Shown in pieces: positions 1-7,782 of a DNA stretch of 23,763 nucleotides. Both the position numbers and the translations under genes were made by a program. Under the pieces are notes generated by a model. The model worked only from the letters and a program-made list of their open reading frames with translations. It did no database searches and was not told where the DNA came from. The stretch is taken from NCBI GenBank assembly GCA_910587355.1, contig CAJUKF010000008.1:48065-71827 (forward strand), written 5' to 3'. The stretch is from an uncultured Muribaculaceae bacterium (GTDB lineage Bacteria > Bacteroidota > Bacteroidia > Bacteroidales > Muribaculaceae). Every line of letters starts with the position of its first letter. The first letter of the stretch is position 1.

Positions 1-1
1 C

Positions 2-517
2 TCAAATGTCGGCAAGTCGTCGTTAATAAATATGTTAACGGGCCGCAAAGGACTCGCCATGACATCGGCTACTCCCGGTAAAACGATGCTTATCAATCAT
101 TTCCTTGTGAATGATTCGTGGTATATCGTTGACTTGCCGGGATATGGCTTCGCGCGCCGCTCGAAAGCCGACCGCGACCGCCTCGAAAGCATCATCAAAA
201 ATTATATTCTGGGCCGCGAACAGATGACGAATCTCTTCGTGCTTATCGACAGCCGTCATGAACCGCAGAAAATCGACCTTGAGTTCATGGAGTGGCTCGG
301 AGAAAACGGCGTGCCATTCAGCATTGTGTTTACAAAGACAGATAAGCAGTCGGCCACAGCGACAGATGCCAAAATCGCCTCATATCTCCAGAAACTGCTC
401 GAAACATGGGAAGAACTTTCCCCCGTTTTCCGTACGTCGAGCGAAAAAGGTATAGGACGCGAGGAAATACTCGACTATATCGAGCAGATGAACAAGCTTC
501 CTTTGGGCGGATGCTGA
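2..517 (+). CDS. engB: EngB/YihA-type ribosome biogenesis GTPase, 5' end missing
   Basis: This is a TRAFAC-class GTPase of the EngB (YihA/YsxC) family, which helps assemble the large ribosomal subunit in the cytoplasm. The reading frame is open from base 2, so the start lies outside the window; the first visible residues, SNVGKSS, are the end of the Walker A (G1) loop GxSNVGKSS. About 171 residues remain of the usual ~200. Also visible are the G3 motif DLPGYG, the G4 motif TKTDK that reads guanine, and a G5-like TSSEKG near the C-terminus. The ATG at 32 is internal, because conserved G1 residues precede it in frame. The gene runs convergently into the ClC channel gene with only 15 bases between stops, and I see no clear terminator there. 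Family assignment is firm. Confidence 0.95.
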   Translation, partial: SNVGKSSLINMLTGRKGLAMTSATPGKTMLINHFLVNDSWYIVDLPGYGFARRSKADRDRLESIIKNYILGREQMTNLFVLIDSRHEPQKIDLEFMEWLGENGVPFSIVFTKTDKQSATATDAKIASYLQKLLETWEELSPVFRTSSEKGIGREEILDYIEQMNKLPLGGC

Positions 518-532
518 CAGTGCGCAGGCCGG

Positions 533-2377
533 TCAGTCGTCGCAGTAATGCCTGAGGACACGGCGGTATGAGTTGAAGATTTTGCTCTTCGACACAAAGC
601 CTACGTATTTCCCTTTTTCGACCACGGGTAAGTTCCAGGCGCCGGTGGTGTCGAAGGTCTTCATAACCGCATCCATGTTTTCTCCGACTTCGATTTTTGC
701 CGGGGGAATCGACATGAATGTGCTCACTTTCATGCGTCGGTAGAGGTCGGGACGGAACATGATATTGCGGATTTCATCGAGCAGAACGACGCCGATGAGC
801 TCACGGTTCTCGTTGAGCACGGGGAAGAGATTGCGCTTGCTTTTGGCAATGGTGTCGACCATATCTTTGAGTGTCATGTCGGGATAGACGGGAATGAAAT
901 CAGTCTCGATTACATTGTTGATTTTGAGCAGAGTAAGCACTGCCTTGTCTTTGTGGTGCGTAAGCAGTTCGCCTCGTTTGGCCAGACGCATCGTGTAGAT
1001 AGAGTACGGCTCGAAGAATTTTATGGTGCCGTAGGATATGGTGCTTACAATGAGCAGCGGCAGGAAAAGGTCGTATCCGCCGGTGAGCTCGGCTGTGAGG
1101 AATATTGCCATCAGGGGCGCGTGCATTACGCCGCTCATAACGCCTGCCATGCCCATGAGGGCGAAATTCTTGTTGGAAAGCTCCACGATGCCCAGGCCGA
1201 AGTTATTTACAAGAAATGCGAAGAGGAAGCCGGTGAGACAGCCCACATAGAGCGAGGGTGCGAATGTGCCGCCGACACCGCCTGCGCCGTTTGTCGCCGA
1301 AGTGGCGAATGCTTTGGTGGCGATTACCAGGCCGATGAAAAGTGCGAGCATGCCCACCTGATTTCGGTCGCCGTAGAAGAGCGAACCGTTGACAATCGCC
1401 GATGTATCGCCGTTGAGCAGACTGACGATAGAACCATAGCCTTCACCGTACAGAGGCGGGAACAGGAACACAAGGCCCGAAAGAATCAGACAGCCGACAA
1501 GAGTCTTGTACCACCGGTTTTTGAAGCGGCGGAAGAACGACTCCATCATATTCATCACGCGTGTGAAATAAAGTGATATGAATCCGCTCACAATGCCGAG
1601 CATGATTACATAGGGTATGCGTGAAGTGTAGAAATTCTCAGTCTGTGCGAAGAAAAACTCGAATTCGTAGCCCGTATACACGTAGGCGAGCGTGGTACTG
1701 GTGATGGATGCTATCAGCAGGGGCATCACAGACACTGCCGTAAGGTCGAGCATCAGCACCTCAAGCGTGAAAAGCATGCCTGCAATCGGTGCCTTGAATA
1801 TGCCTGCGATGCCTGCGGCCGCTCCGCAGCCAACGAGTATCATGAGAATACGCGGCGACATGCGGAAGAGGCGCCCGAGGTTGGAACCGATAGCAGCGCC
1901 GGTATATACAATTGGACCTTCGGCTCCGACAGAACCGCCGAAGCCGATAGTGACCGACGATGCGATTACCGACGTATAGATGTTGTGACGTTTGAGGCGG
2001 CTCTTATTCTGGGATATGGCATAGAGCACGCGGGTGACACCGTGGCTTATGTCGTCGCGGACAACATAGCGCACATACAGGGCGGTGAGAATGACGCCTA
2101 CAGCCGGGAGAAGTATGTACATGTAGTTGCCGGATTCGAGATTGATGCCGGCGGTGAGGACTTCGGAGATGTAATGGATGAGCCATTTGAGGGCAATGGC
2201 GGCCACACCGGTAAATATGCCTACAATCAATGCGAGAGCAAGCACGAAGTTCTTTTCGTTTATATGATGCTCGCGCCATAGCAGAAAGGCGAAGAAGGCT
2301 TCGCGAAGGCGGTTGGGGCGTTTGGTTTCCTGATTGTCTGTCGATGTATTTATTGACATAATATTATGCAAACCCAT
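533..2377 (-). CDS. ClC-family chloride channel with C-terminal CBS pair
   Basis: A 614-residue inner-membrane ClC protein, last gene of the tsaB operon, 9 bases after the sugar transferase. Hydrophobic helices fill about residues 43-450. The selectivity motif GAEGP carries the gating glutamate at 153, a GAAAGIAGIFKAPIAG helix follows at 185-200, and GGTFAP is at 369-374. Two CBS domains occupy about 493-540 and 552-605; such pairs often bind adenine nucleotides. Two departures are visible. The usual GSGIP loop is replaced by DDISHGV (108-114). The position of the internal proton glutamate of E. coli ClC (second E of LFIIEE) is Val207 here, as in many channel-type ClCs. This suggests a passive channel rather than a 2Cl-/H+ exchanger, but that is inference. 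Met7 (base 2359) is an equally possible start. Confidence 0.93.
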   Translation of the reverse strand: MGLHNIMSINTSTDNQETKRPNRLREAFFAFLLWREHHINEKNFVLALALIVGIFTGVAAIALKWLIHYISEVLTAGINLESGNYMYILLPAVGVILTALYVRYVVRDDISHGVTRVLYAISQNKSRLKRHNIYTSVIASSVTIGFGGSVGAEGPIVYTGAAIGSNLGRLFRMSPRILMILVGCGAAAGIAGIFKAPIAGMLFTLEVLMLDLTAVSVMPLLIASITSTTLAYVYTGYEFEFFFAQTENFYTSRIPYVIMLGIVSGFISLYFTRVMNMMESFFRRFKNRWYKTLVGCLILSGLVFLFPPLYGEGYGSIVSLLNGDTSAIVNGSLFYGDRNQVGMLALFIGLVIATKAFATSATNGAGGVGGTFAPSLYVGCLTGFLFAFLVNNFGLGIVELSNKNFALMGMAGVMSGVMHAPLMAIFLTAELTGGYDLFLPLLIVSTISYGTIKFFEPYSIYTMRLAKRGELLTHHKDKAVLTLLKINNVIETDFIPVYPDMTLKDMVDTIAKSKRNLFPVLNENRELIGVVLLDEIRNIMFRPDLYRRMKVSTFMSIPPAKIEVGENMDAVMKTFDTTGAWNLPVVEKGKYVGFVSKSKIFNSYRRVLRHYCDD

Positions 2378-2386
2378 GGCGCACGG

Positions 2387-3811
2387 CTATTTGCCGCGGC
2401 CGTTTATTACTGTATCTACTGTATGAAGTATTATTTTGAGGTCGGTGGCGAGAGATACGTTTTCTATATACAGAAGGTCATAGTACAGACGCTCCATCAT
2501 CTGATTGACGTCGGAGGCATATCCGTAGCTCACCATACCCCATGATGTGATGCCGGGCCTCACCTGGTGGAGCAGGGTGCTCGCAGGATGACGCTCGAGT
2601 ATTTTTTTCAGAAAGTATTCGCGCTCGGGGCGAGGCCCCACAAGGGACATCTGTCCGCACAGCACGTTCCAGAACTGGGGGAGCTCATCAAGACGGTATT
2701 TCCGCATGATGTGGCCGCAGCGTGTTACACGCGGGTCATTCCCCGAGGAAAGGGCGGGGCCGTTGGCCTCGGCGTCAGTCTGCATGGAACGGAATTTTAT
2801 GATGCGGAAGGGTTTCTTATGATAGCCGATACGTGTCTGACGGTAAAAGACAGGGCCCGGGGAGTCGAGTTTCACGACGGCGGCGAGAACTGCGAACAGA
2901 GGCGAGAGGATGACAAGCGATATGGCCGATACCACGATGTCGCCCAGACGTTTGAGATTGACTGATGCCGGCGGGATTTTGGCGTTAGTGATGTCTACCA
3001 GAGGTTCGCTGCTCACGGTGGCGAGTCGCGGACGGGCCAGAATGAGGCTGTGCAGGTCAGGTGTGATGAACATCGGCAAGTCGAGTCGGTAAAGGCGGTC
3101 GAGAATCTCTGCGGTATGTGCTATGTCACCGCTGCTCAGTACTATGATTGCCTGAATGCCGACTTGGCGGCACAGACTCTCGATATCCTCAGTGTATCGC
3201 ACGGGTATTCCCTGCAGACTCTGGCGCGTGCAGGAGCCATCGAAATCAGCACATACAACAATTTTGAGCCCTGATGTGGCGCGGGAGGCGAGAATTCGGG
3301 CGAGTTTGGCCTCGTTTGCCGGTGTGGCGCCTACAACGAGCGTTTTCATGGCGTATTTGCCTTCTCTGATGCGTTTCGCGTTGCGCTTCAATATGAGAAT
3401 TCTTACACAAACCGTGGGCAGGAAGAGACAAACCAACAGCACTGCCATAAGCTCGTAGGCTTCGAGACGTTCGGGGATGTTGTTGTTCAGCAGGGCAGTG
3501 AAATAGATGCCCAGTGTGCCGATTAGAGACACGGCCAAAGTGTTAAGTACTTCGTCAAGACGTGATTTGTAAAGAGTGTTCGAGCGGTTGTAGGAGCCGG
3601 ATATGGCATACAGTATAAGCATGCACACAGGAACGGCAATCTGCCCGAGCACTACCGGACCGCTGAGGAGAAAAGAAGAGAGCGAATACCATATTTCGTC
3701 GGCATCACGGAAGAAACGGTAACGCAACAGATTGAAACAGAACCATCCTGCCGCAACTGACAGAAAATCGGCTGTGGCATATATGATTCGATGTTTCTCG
3801 ATATTAGTCAC
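2387..3811 (-). CDS. Polyprenyl-phosphate glycosylphosphotransferase (WcaJ-type sugar transferase)
   Basis: A 474-residue membrane enzyme expected to transfer a sugar-1-phosphate from a nucleotide sugar to undecaprenyl phosphate, the first step of an exopolysaccharide, capsule or O-glycan. Four N-terminal transmembrane stretches (about 10-30, 55-75, 90-110, 117-137) precede a Rossmann-like domain (155-260). A fifth hydrophobic segment (290-313) leads into the catalytic Bac_transf domain. There DSPGP (316-320), KFRSM (339-343), the Asp-Glu dyad in RLDELPQFWNVL (375-376) and SLVGPRPE are present, so the enzyme looks active. The gene lies 7 bases after tsaC. No other polysaccharide genes are in the window, so the sugar and the final polymer cannot be named. 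WcaJ, WbaP and similar enzymes share this plan; the sugar specificity is unknown. Confidence 0.92.
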   Translation of the reverse strand: MTNIEKHRIIYATADFLSVAAGWFCFNLLRYRFFRDADEIWYSLSSFLLSGPVVLGQIAVPVCMLILYAISGSYNRSNTLYKSRLDEVLNTLAVSLIGTLGIYFTALLNNNIPERLEAYELMAVLLVCLFLPTVCVRILILKRNAKRIREGKYAMKTLVVGATPANEAKLARILASRATSGLKIVVCADFDGSCTRQSLQGIPVRYTEDIESLCRQVGIQAIIVLSSGDIAHTAEILDRLYRLDLPMFITPDLHSLILARPRLATVSSEPLVDITNAKIPPASVNLKRLGDIVVSAISLVILSPLFAVLAAVVKLDSPGPVFYRQTRIGYHKKPFRIIKFRSMQTDAEANGPALSSGNDPRVTRCGHIMRKYRLDELPQFWNVLCGQMSLVGPRPEREYFLKKILERHPASTLLHQVRPGITSWGMVSYGYASDVNQMMERLYYDLLYIENVSLATDLKIILHTVDTVINGRGK

Positions 3812-3818
3812 GTTTTGC

Positions 3819-4409
3819 TCAGGGTCTGATTATTTTGAACAGTCCTCCTTCGCTGAGGCGGATTACGGATGAAGGCTTATTTGTGGAAGCTGATTCGTCG
3901 CGGCGAGTAAGACATACATAATCAGCGCCTTCGAGGATTTTAGACGAGATTTCCGTATATGTCGCAGGAGCCGGTTGACCGCTTATATTGGCGGAAGTGG
4001 ATACGAGCGGCTTGCAGAAAGCCTCGCATAGAGCGCGGCTGAAAGGCTCTGTTGTGACCCGTACGCCGATTGTGCCGTCTTCGGCAAGGAGTTCCGGTGC
4101 TATGCATGCTGCCGGGTCGGGATGGTCGTAGACGATTGTGACGGGGCGCTCGCTGTACTCGATAAGCTGATATGCCACTTCCGGGATACAGTCGACAGTG
4201 CGCTCAAGCTGTGCGAGGGAGCCTACAAGTGTGATAAGCGCCTTGGCATCAGCTCGTTGTTTAAGGGCGAATACGCGGCGGACGGCCTCGGAAGAAGTGG
4301 CGTCGCTGCCAATGCCCCATACGGTGTCGGTGGGATAGACTATTATGCCGCCGCGGCGCAGCACATCGACGGCTGCACGTATGTCGTCGCGGAAAGAATT
4401 GTCGTTCAT
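3819..4409 (-). CDS. tsaC: L-threonylcarbamoyladenylate synthase (YrdC/Sua5 family)
   Basis: A 196-residue single-domain YrdC/YwlC protein. The family makes threonylcarbamoyl-AMP from threonine, bicarbonate and ATP, the first step of the t6A37 modification of ANN-decoding tRNAs. Characteristic residues are YPTDTVWGIG (25-34), the KQR...K signature (50-56), STSANISG (137-144) and KPSSVIRL (178-185). It has no C-terminal Sua5 domain, so it is the short TsaC form. Its start overlaps the stop of tsaB by four bases (ATGA), indicating translational coupling with another enzyme of the same pathway. That neighbour makes TsaC more likely than the YciO branch of the same fold. Confidence 0.93.
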   Translation of the reverse strand: MNDNSFRDDIRAAVDVLRRGGIIVYPTDTVWGIGSDATSSEAVRRVFALKQRADAKALITLVGSLAQLERTVDCIPEVAYQLIEYSERPVTIVYDHPDPAACIAPELLAEDGTIGVRVTTEPFSRALCEAFCKPLVSTSANISGQPAPATYTEISSKILEGADYVCLTRRDESASTNKPSSVIRLSEGGLFKIIRP

Positions 4410-5107
4410 ATCACCTTGTGTTTTGGCTTAGTAGCCTGAAAATCTTTAAGATAGAGGGGCGTGGAGTAGGCGCGGTCGATGAAGTTCCCACGTGCGAAAT
4501 CGCGCTCGGCGAGAGCTATCATGTCGACGGCAAGAGCCTCTACGTCAGCTACATACTGTGCCTGTGGCGCATCAGCGAATATTGGCCGGGCTTTTTCGGC
4601 GCCGCTGCCGAAGTACAATATAGGGCGTCCCGTAGCCTTAAGCGCGGCGTAGGAATTTTCGTCGAGAATAAGGGGCTGAGGGTCAAGCAAGTGACTGAGA
4701 CTGAAGTCGTAGGCAGCGGTAAACACTTCCATGCGGCGTGCGTCAATCATGGGCACGAATATGGTGTCGGGGTCGATGTCGAGCGAAGAGAACATCACAC
4801 GAGATGCGAGCAACTCGAGCGTGTTGATGCCTATGAGGGGAATGTCGAGCGCGTACGCAAGGCCTTTTGCCTCGCTCAGACCGATGCGCAGTCCGGTGTA
4901 GCTGCCGGGGCCTAAGCTTACGGCTATGCCGTTGATTTTCATTTCTTTGTCGCGGGCATAGTCAAGACAATATTTTATAAAGCCGCTCAGCATGGTGGCG
5001 TGGTTGCGGCCTTCAAAGTCTTCCTTGTGAGCCAGAATCATGCCTTCGCCGGTGAGGGCGGCAGAGCATACGGCTCCGGATGTTTCTATATTCAGTAGGG
5101 TTGCCAT
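4406..5107 (-). CDS. tsaB: tRNA threonylcarbamoyladenosine biosynthesis protein TsaB
   Basis: A 233-residue ASKHA-fold protein that partners TsaD (and TsaE) to transfer the threonylcarbamoyl group to A37 of tRNA; TsaB itself is a structural partner rather than the catalyst. It begins MATLLNIETSG and shows the family landmark SLGPGSYTGLRIG (about 64-76). The frame stays open to an ATG at 5155, but that ATG lies upstream of a clear TACTTTTG promoter element at 5131-5124. The start at 5107, with a leader of roughly a dozen bases, is therefore preferred. It is the first gene of the four-gene operon and overlaps tsaC by four bases. tsaD and tsaE are not in this window. Confidence 0.94.
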   Translation of the reverse strand: MATLLNIETSGAVCSAALTGEGMILAHKEDFEGRNHATMLSGFIKYCLDYARDKEMKINGIAVSLGPGSYTGLRIGLSEAKGLAYALDIPLIGINTLELLASRVMFSSLDIDPDTIFVPMIDARRMEVFTAAYDFSLSHLLDPQPLILDENSYAALKATGRPILYFGSGAEKARPIFADAPQAQYVADVEALAVDMIALAERDFARGNFIDRAYSTPLYLKDFQATKPKHKVI

Positions 5108-5123
5108 TTTTGCATATTTACGG

Positions 5124-5131
5124 CAAAAGTA
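5124..5131 (-). promoter_or_regulatory. -7 promoter element of the tsaB operon
   Basis: On the minus strand this reads TACTTTTG, an exact match to the Bacteroidetes -7 consensus TAnnTTTG. It ends 17 bases before the tsaB ATG. I do not see a TTTG at the matching -33 distance, so the call rests on the -7 element and its position. It decides the tsaB start. Confidence 0.65.
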
Positions 5132-5261
5132 AGGAATTTCGCTGACATTTGGCATCTGCAGGGCCCTAAAGTTTCGTGTAAATCGAATATGTTGAAGTGT
5201 TAAAATGGCCTTTTTTACCTACTTCGAAATGTTAAAACACGGCAGATTGACATTTTTTTAT

Positions 5262-5269
5262 TAATTTTG
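5262..5269 (+). promoter_or_regulatory. -7 promoter element of yicC
   Basis: TAATTTTG matches TAnnTTTG and lies in an AT-rich stretch about 95 bases upstream of yicC, divergent from the tsaB promoter. A TTGACA-like sequence precedes it at 5247, closer than the usual -33 spacing. The 256-base gap between tsaB and yicC otherwise shows nothing recognisable. Confidence 0.5.
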
Positions 5270-5363
5270 CACAACCCGGACACCGAGGAGGCGTCTCCAT
5301 CCAATACGCACGAGGGTTTTCGATAAAAACAAAGATGGTCGCGCACGTAATGCCATATTCTTT

Positions 5364-6251
5364 ATGTTGATGTCTATGACGGGATTCGGTAAAGCAGTGG
5401 CCGAATCGCCGACGAAAAAAATAACTGTCGAAATAAAGTCGCTTAATTCGAAACAGCTTGACTTAAGCGTGCGCATTCCCGCCGCCTTCCGCGAGCGTGA
5501 ACTTGAAGTGCGTGGTGAGATTGGCCGGGTGCTTGAGCGCGGCAAGGTGGACTGTGTCATTTCGTCCGAGGCGCTTCCGGGAATTGAGGCTCCGCTTGCA
5601 ACGACTCTGAATGTAGAGGCTCTCAAGGCTTATAAAGAGCAAATCACGGCAGCTTCGAAGACGCTCGGTATTGCCGAGCCGACTGACTGGTATTCGGTGC
5701 TTCTGCGTTTCCCCGACAGTGTTCACTCGGTCACTCCTGAAACGGCAGACGATGCCGATGCGTCGGCTCTCATGTCGGCCGTCTCGCAGGCTATTGCCGC
5801 ACTTATGGCTCACCGCCGGACTGAAGGGGAGGCTTTGGAGCGTTTCTTCGCTGAGCGCATAGAAGCGATTGGCGAGCTGCTTGCGCGGATTGACCCTTAT
5901 GAGAAAGAACGGATTGAAAAAATACGTTCGCGGATTGAGGAAGGTCTTGCAAAGATTCCCGTAGCGGAGTATGACAAGGGACGTCTTGAGCAGGAGATGA
6001 TTTTCTATATCGAGAAACTTGATGTGAATGAAGAGAAGCAGCGTCTCTCAAAGCATCTGGCCTATTTCATCGAGACAATGAACGCTCCTCAGGCCGGCCA
6101 AGGCAAGAAACTCGGTTTTATCGCTCAGGAAATGGGGCGCGAAATCAACACTCTCGGTTCAAAAAGCAACCATGCCGAAATGCAGGCTATCGTGGTGCGC
6201 ATGAAAGACCTTCTGGAGCAAATCAAGGAGCAGGTGCTCAATGTGATGTGA
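5364..6251 (+). CDS. yicC: YicC/YloC family endoribonuclease
   Basis: A 295-residue cytoplasmic protein of the YicC family. Members have been reported as endoribonucleases acting on RNA, affecting small-RNA turnover in E. coli. The N-terminus MLMSMTGFGKA is the family signature, followed by VEIKSLNSKQLDL. The C-terminus has FIAQEMGREINTLGSKSNH and a closing helix, RMKDLLEQIKEQVLNVM; these are the two conserved blocks of the family (YicC-like N-terminal and DUF1732 regions). Length is typical. Residues about 155-245 are charged and helical. In many bacteria yicC precedes gmk; here the next gene is rpmH with its own promoter, so there is no gmk partner in the window. Confidence 0.93.
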   Translation: MLMSMTGFGKAVAESPTKKITVEIKSLNSKQLDLSVRIPAAFRERELEVRGEIGRVLERGKVDCVISSEALPGIEAPLATTLNVEALKAYKEQITAASKTLGIAEPTDWYSVLLRFPDSVHSVTPETADDADASALMSAVSQAIAALMAHRRTEGEALERFFAERIEAIGELLARIDPYEKERIEKIRSRIEEGLAKIPVAEYDKGRLEQEMIFYIEKLDVNEEKQRLSKHLAYFIETMNAPQAGQGKKLGFIAQEMGREINTLGSKSNHAEMQAIVVRMKDLLEQIKEQVLNVM

Positions 6252-6304
6252 TAGCGATTTTTGGGTTCGAAAATAAAAAATCACATACAGAGCGCACATA
6301 AATA

Positions 6305-6336
6305 TTTGCGTAAGTAAAAATAAATGCTTAAATTTG
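6305..6336 (+). promoter_or_regulatory. Promoter of rpmH, consensus Bacteroidetes form
   Basis: TTTG at 6305-6308 and TAAATTTG at 6329-6336 are separated by exactly 20 bases, the textbook arrangement for the primary sigma factor of Bacteroidetes. The -7 element ends 45 bases before the rpmH ATG. It lies just after the yicC stop, so rpmH can be transcribed independently of yicC. Confidence 0.8.
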
Positions 6337-6381
6337 CACTCCGAAAATACACTTGCAAAATAACGAAAAACAAAATAGGCA

Positions 6382-6537
6382 ATGAAAAGAACATTCCAAC
6401 CCTCTAACCGTAAGAGAGTTAACAAGCACGGTTTCCGCGAGAGAATGGCCACAGCAGATGGCCGCAAAGTGCTTGCACGTCGTCGTGCCAAAGGTCGCGC
6501 TTGTCTCACTGTATCGTCGAATATCGCCAGCAAGTAA
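6382..6537 (+). CDS. rpmH: 50S ribosomal protein L34
   Basis: A 51-residue, strongly basic protein that begins MKRTFQPSNRKRVNKHGFR and continues RMATADGRKVLARRRAKGR, the near-invariant L34 sequence. It is a structural protein of the large ribosomal subunit. The residues after the basic core (ACLTVSSNIASK) are a short extension of the kind seen in Bacteroidetes L34. The start at 6382 is fixed by the conserved N-terminus. A consensus promoter lies just upstream and a strong hairpin terminator follows 22 bases after the stop. rnpA, its usual neighbour in many phyla, is not adjacent. Confidence 0.97.
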   Translation: MKRTFQPSNRKRVNKHGFRERMATADGRKVLARRRAKGRACLTVSSNIASK

Positions 6538-6559
6538 TCTGTCGGCATTATTTGACGCC

Positions 6560-6605
6560 AAACGCCGAAGCGGTTTCCGGTTATCCGGGAGCCGCTTCGG
6601 CGTTT
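6560..6605 (+). terminator. Hairpin terminator after rpmH
   Basis: AAACGCCGAAGCGG at 6560-6573 is perfectly complementary to CCGCTTCGGCGTTT at 6592-6605, a 14-bp stem. The 18-base loop can itself fold through CCGG/CCGG. A short T tract ends the stem. It stops transcription of rpmH before the convergent rpoD. Confidence 0.8.
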
Positions 6606-6655
6606 GTGGAGAAGGCGCTTCGCTGAAGCTCAGCACAGAAGACAAAAAGGAATGA

Positions 6656-6760
6656 GAGGGTACTCGCCCAATGCTGTTTACTTAGAAAGTTACTTCCTGT
6701 TTCGCGGACGCGATTAATCGCGTCCCTACTTGTTGAAATCCAGTGATTTAGGTAGAAAAT
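6656..6760. repeat. Dispersed intergenic palindromic element, copy 1
   Basis: This stretch shares long blocks with 10138-10257: CCCAATGCTGTTTACTTA, then AAGTTAC, then CGCGGACGCGATTAATCGCG and its flank TCCCTACTT, and finally AGTGATTTA. The centre at 6706-6725 is a perfect 20-bp palindrome, GGACGCGATTAATCGCGTCC. Relative to the other copy it lacks about 13 bases between the first two blocks. Neither copy contains a credible gene. It lies between the rpmH and rpoD terminators in a gene-free gap of about 300 bases. Confidence 0.8.
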
Positions 6761-6780
6761 CCATATAATTATATAATAAT

Positions 6781-6809
6781 CGGGGCCGCATCAGGAAGAC
6801 GCGGCCCCG
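6781..6809 (-). terminator. Hairpin terminator after rpoD
   Basis: CGGGGCCGC at 6781-6789 pairs perfectly with GCGGCCCCG at 6801-6809 (9 bp, 11-base loop). On the minus strand it follows the rpoD stop by 27 bases and is followed by an A/T-rich tract rich in T. Confidence 0.7.
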
Positions 6810-6836
6810 GGGTATTGTTTCTTTGCTGTGTGGGGA

Positions 6837-7697
6837 TTATGAGCCGAGATAGGATTTGAGGAGGCGGCTCTTCTGTCCTTTGAGGCGACGGATGGCCTTT
6901 TCCTTAATCTGACGCACACGCTCGCGAGTGAGGTCGAATTTGGCACCGATTTCCTCGAGGGTCATTTCCTGGCATCCGATGCCGAAGAACATCTTGAGGA
7001 TTTCACGCTCGCGCTCATGGAGCTGACGGAGTGCGCGGTCGACTTCGTTGGAGAGTGATTCCTGATTGAGAGCCGCGTCGGCCATAGGGCTGTCGTCATT
7101 GGTGAGGACGTCGAGGAGGCTGTTGTCTTCGCCTTCGACGAAGGGGGCGTCGACAGAAATGTGACGGCCGGATACTTTGAGTGTATCGGCTATTTTTTCA
7201 ACAGGAACGTCGAGCTTTTCGGCGAGCTCCTCGGGCGAGGGACGGCGTTCGTTTTCCTGCTCGAATTTGGAGAGGGCCTTGCCGATTTTATTGAGCGAGC
7301 CCACCTGGTTGAGGGGGAGCCTGACGATGCGGCTTTGCTCGGCGAGGGCCTGCAGAATTGACTGGCGAATCCACCATACGGCATAAGAGATAAATTTGAA
7401 ACCTCGGGTCTCATCGAATTTACGTGCTGCCTTTATCAGGCCGAGATTGCCTTCGTTGATGAGGTCGGGAAGCGAAAGGCCCTGGTTCTGGTACTGCTTT
7501 GCTACCGAAACTACGAAGCGTAGATTTGCACGGGTCAGTTTTTCGAGAGCTGCCTGGTCACCTTGGCGAATGCGCTGAGCGAGTTCGACTTCTTCTTCAA
7601 CGGAAATCAGTTCCTCACGGCCAATCTCCTGCAGATACTTGTCGAGAGACGCGCTTTCGCGGTTAGTAATTGATTTGGTGATTTTTAGTTGTCTCAT
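6837..7697 (-). CDS. rpoD: Primary RNA polymerase sigma-70 factor (short Bacteroidetes form)
   Basis: A 286-residue sigma-70 factor that directs RNA polymerase to housekeeping promoters. Region 1.2 is at about 15-50. Region 2 spans 55-122, with RFVVSVAKQYQNQGL, DLINEGNLGLIKAARKFD and the -10-reading FKFISYAVWWIRQSI. Region 3 lies at about 125-200, and region 4 has the helix-turn-helix EMTLEEIGAKFDLTRERV (244-261). Region 1.1 is absent, which is the known form of the Bacteroidetes primary sigma factor (sigma-ABfr, ~290 residues). The promoters with TAnnTTTG elsewhere in the window are what this protein is expected to read. It is a single-gene unit between hairpins. A group 2 sigma is the alternative, but the length and conservation favour the primary factor. 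Confidence 0.94.
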   Translation of the reverse strand: MRQLKITKSITNRESASLDKYLQEIGREELISVEEEVELAQRIRQGDQAALEKLTRANLRFVVSVAKQYQNQGLSLPDLINEGNLGLIKAARKFDETRGFKFISYAVWWIRQSILQALAEQSRIVRLPLNQVGSLNKIGKALSKFEQENERRPSPEELAEKLDVPVEKIADTLKVSGRHISVDAPFVEGEDNSLLDVLTNDDSPMADAALNQESLSNEVDRALRQLHEREREILKMFFGIGCQEMTLEEIGAKFDLTRERVRQIKEKAIRRLKGQKSRLLKSYLGS

Positions 7698-7762
7698 TAC
7701 TCTAAAATATACCGATATTATTGCAATTAACGCGTAAAATTACAAAAAAATTGTGGAGCGGC

Positions 7763-7770
7763 CAAAAATA
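7763..7770 (-). promoter_or_regulatory. Possible -7 element of rpoD
   Basis: On the minus strand this reads TATTTTTG, matching TAnnTTTG, 65 bases upstream of the rpoD ATG. No TTTG is found at the expected -33 distance, so the assignment is tentative. Confidence 0.35.
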
Positions 7771-7782
7771 TTTTCAGCCTGT

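Noticed and set aside
953..1576. 207-codon open frame opposite the ClC gene
   Set aside because: Glu/Cys/His-rich nonsense-like composition; it lies wholly within the well-supported channel gene.
6458..6655. 65-codon open frame overlapping rpmH
   Set aside because: It starts inside rpmH in another frame and crosses the terminator hairpin.
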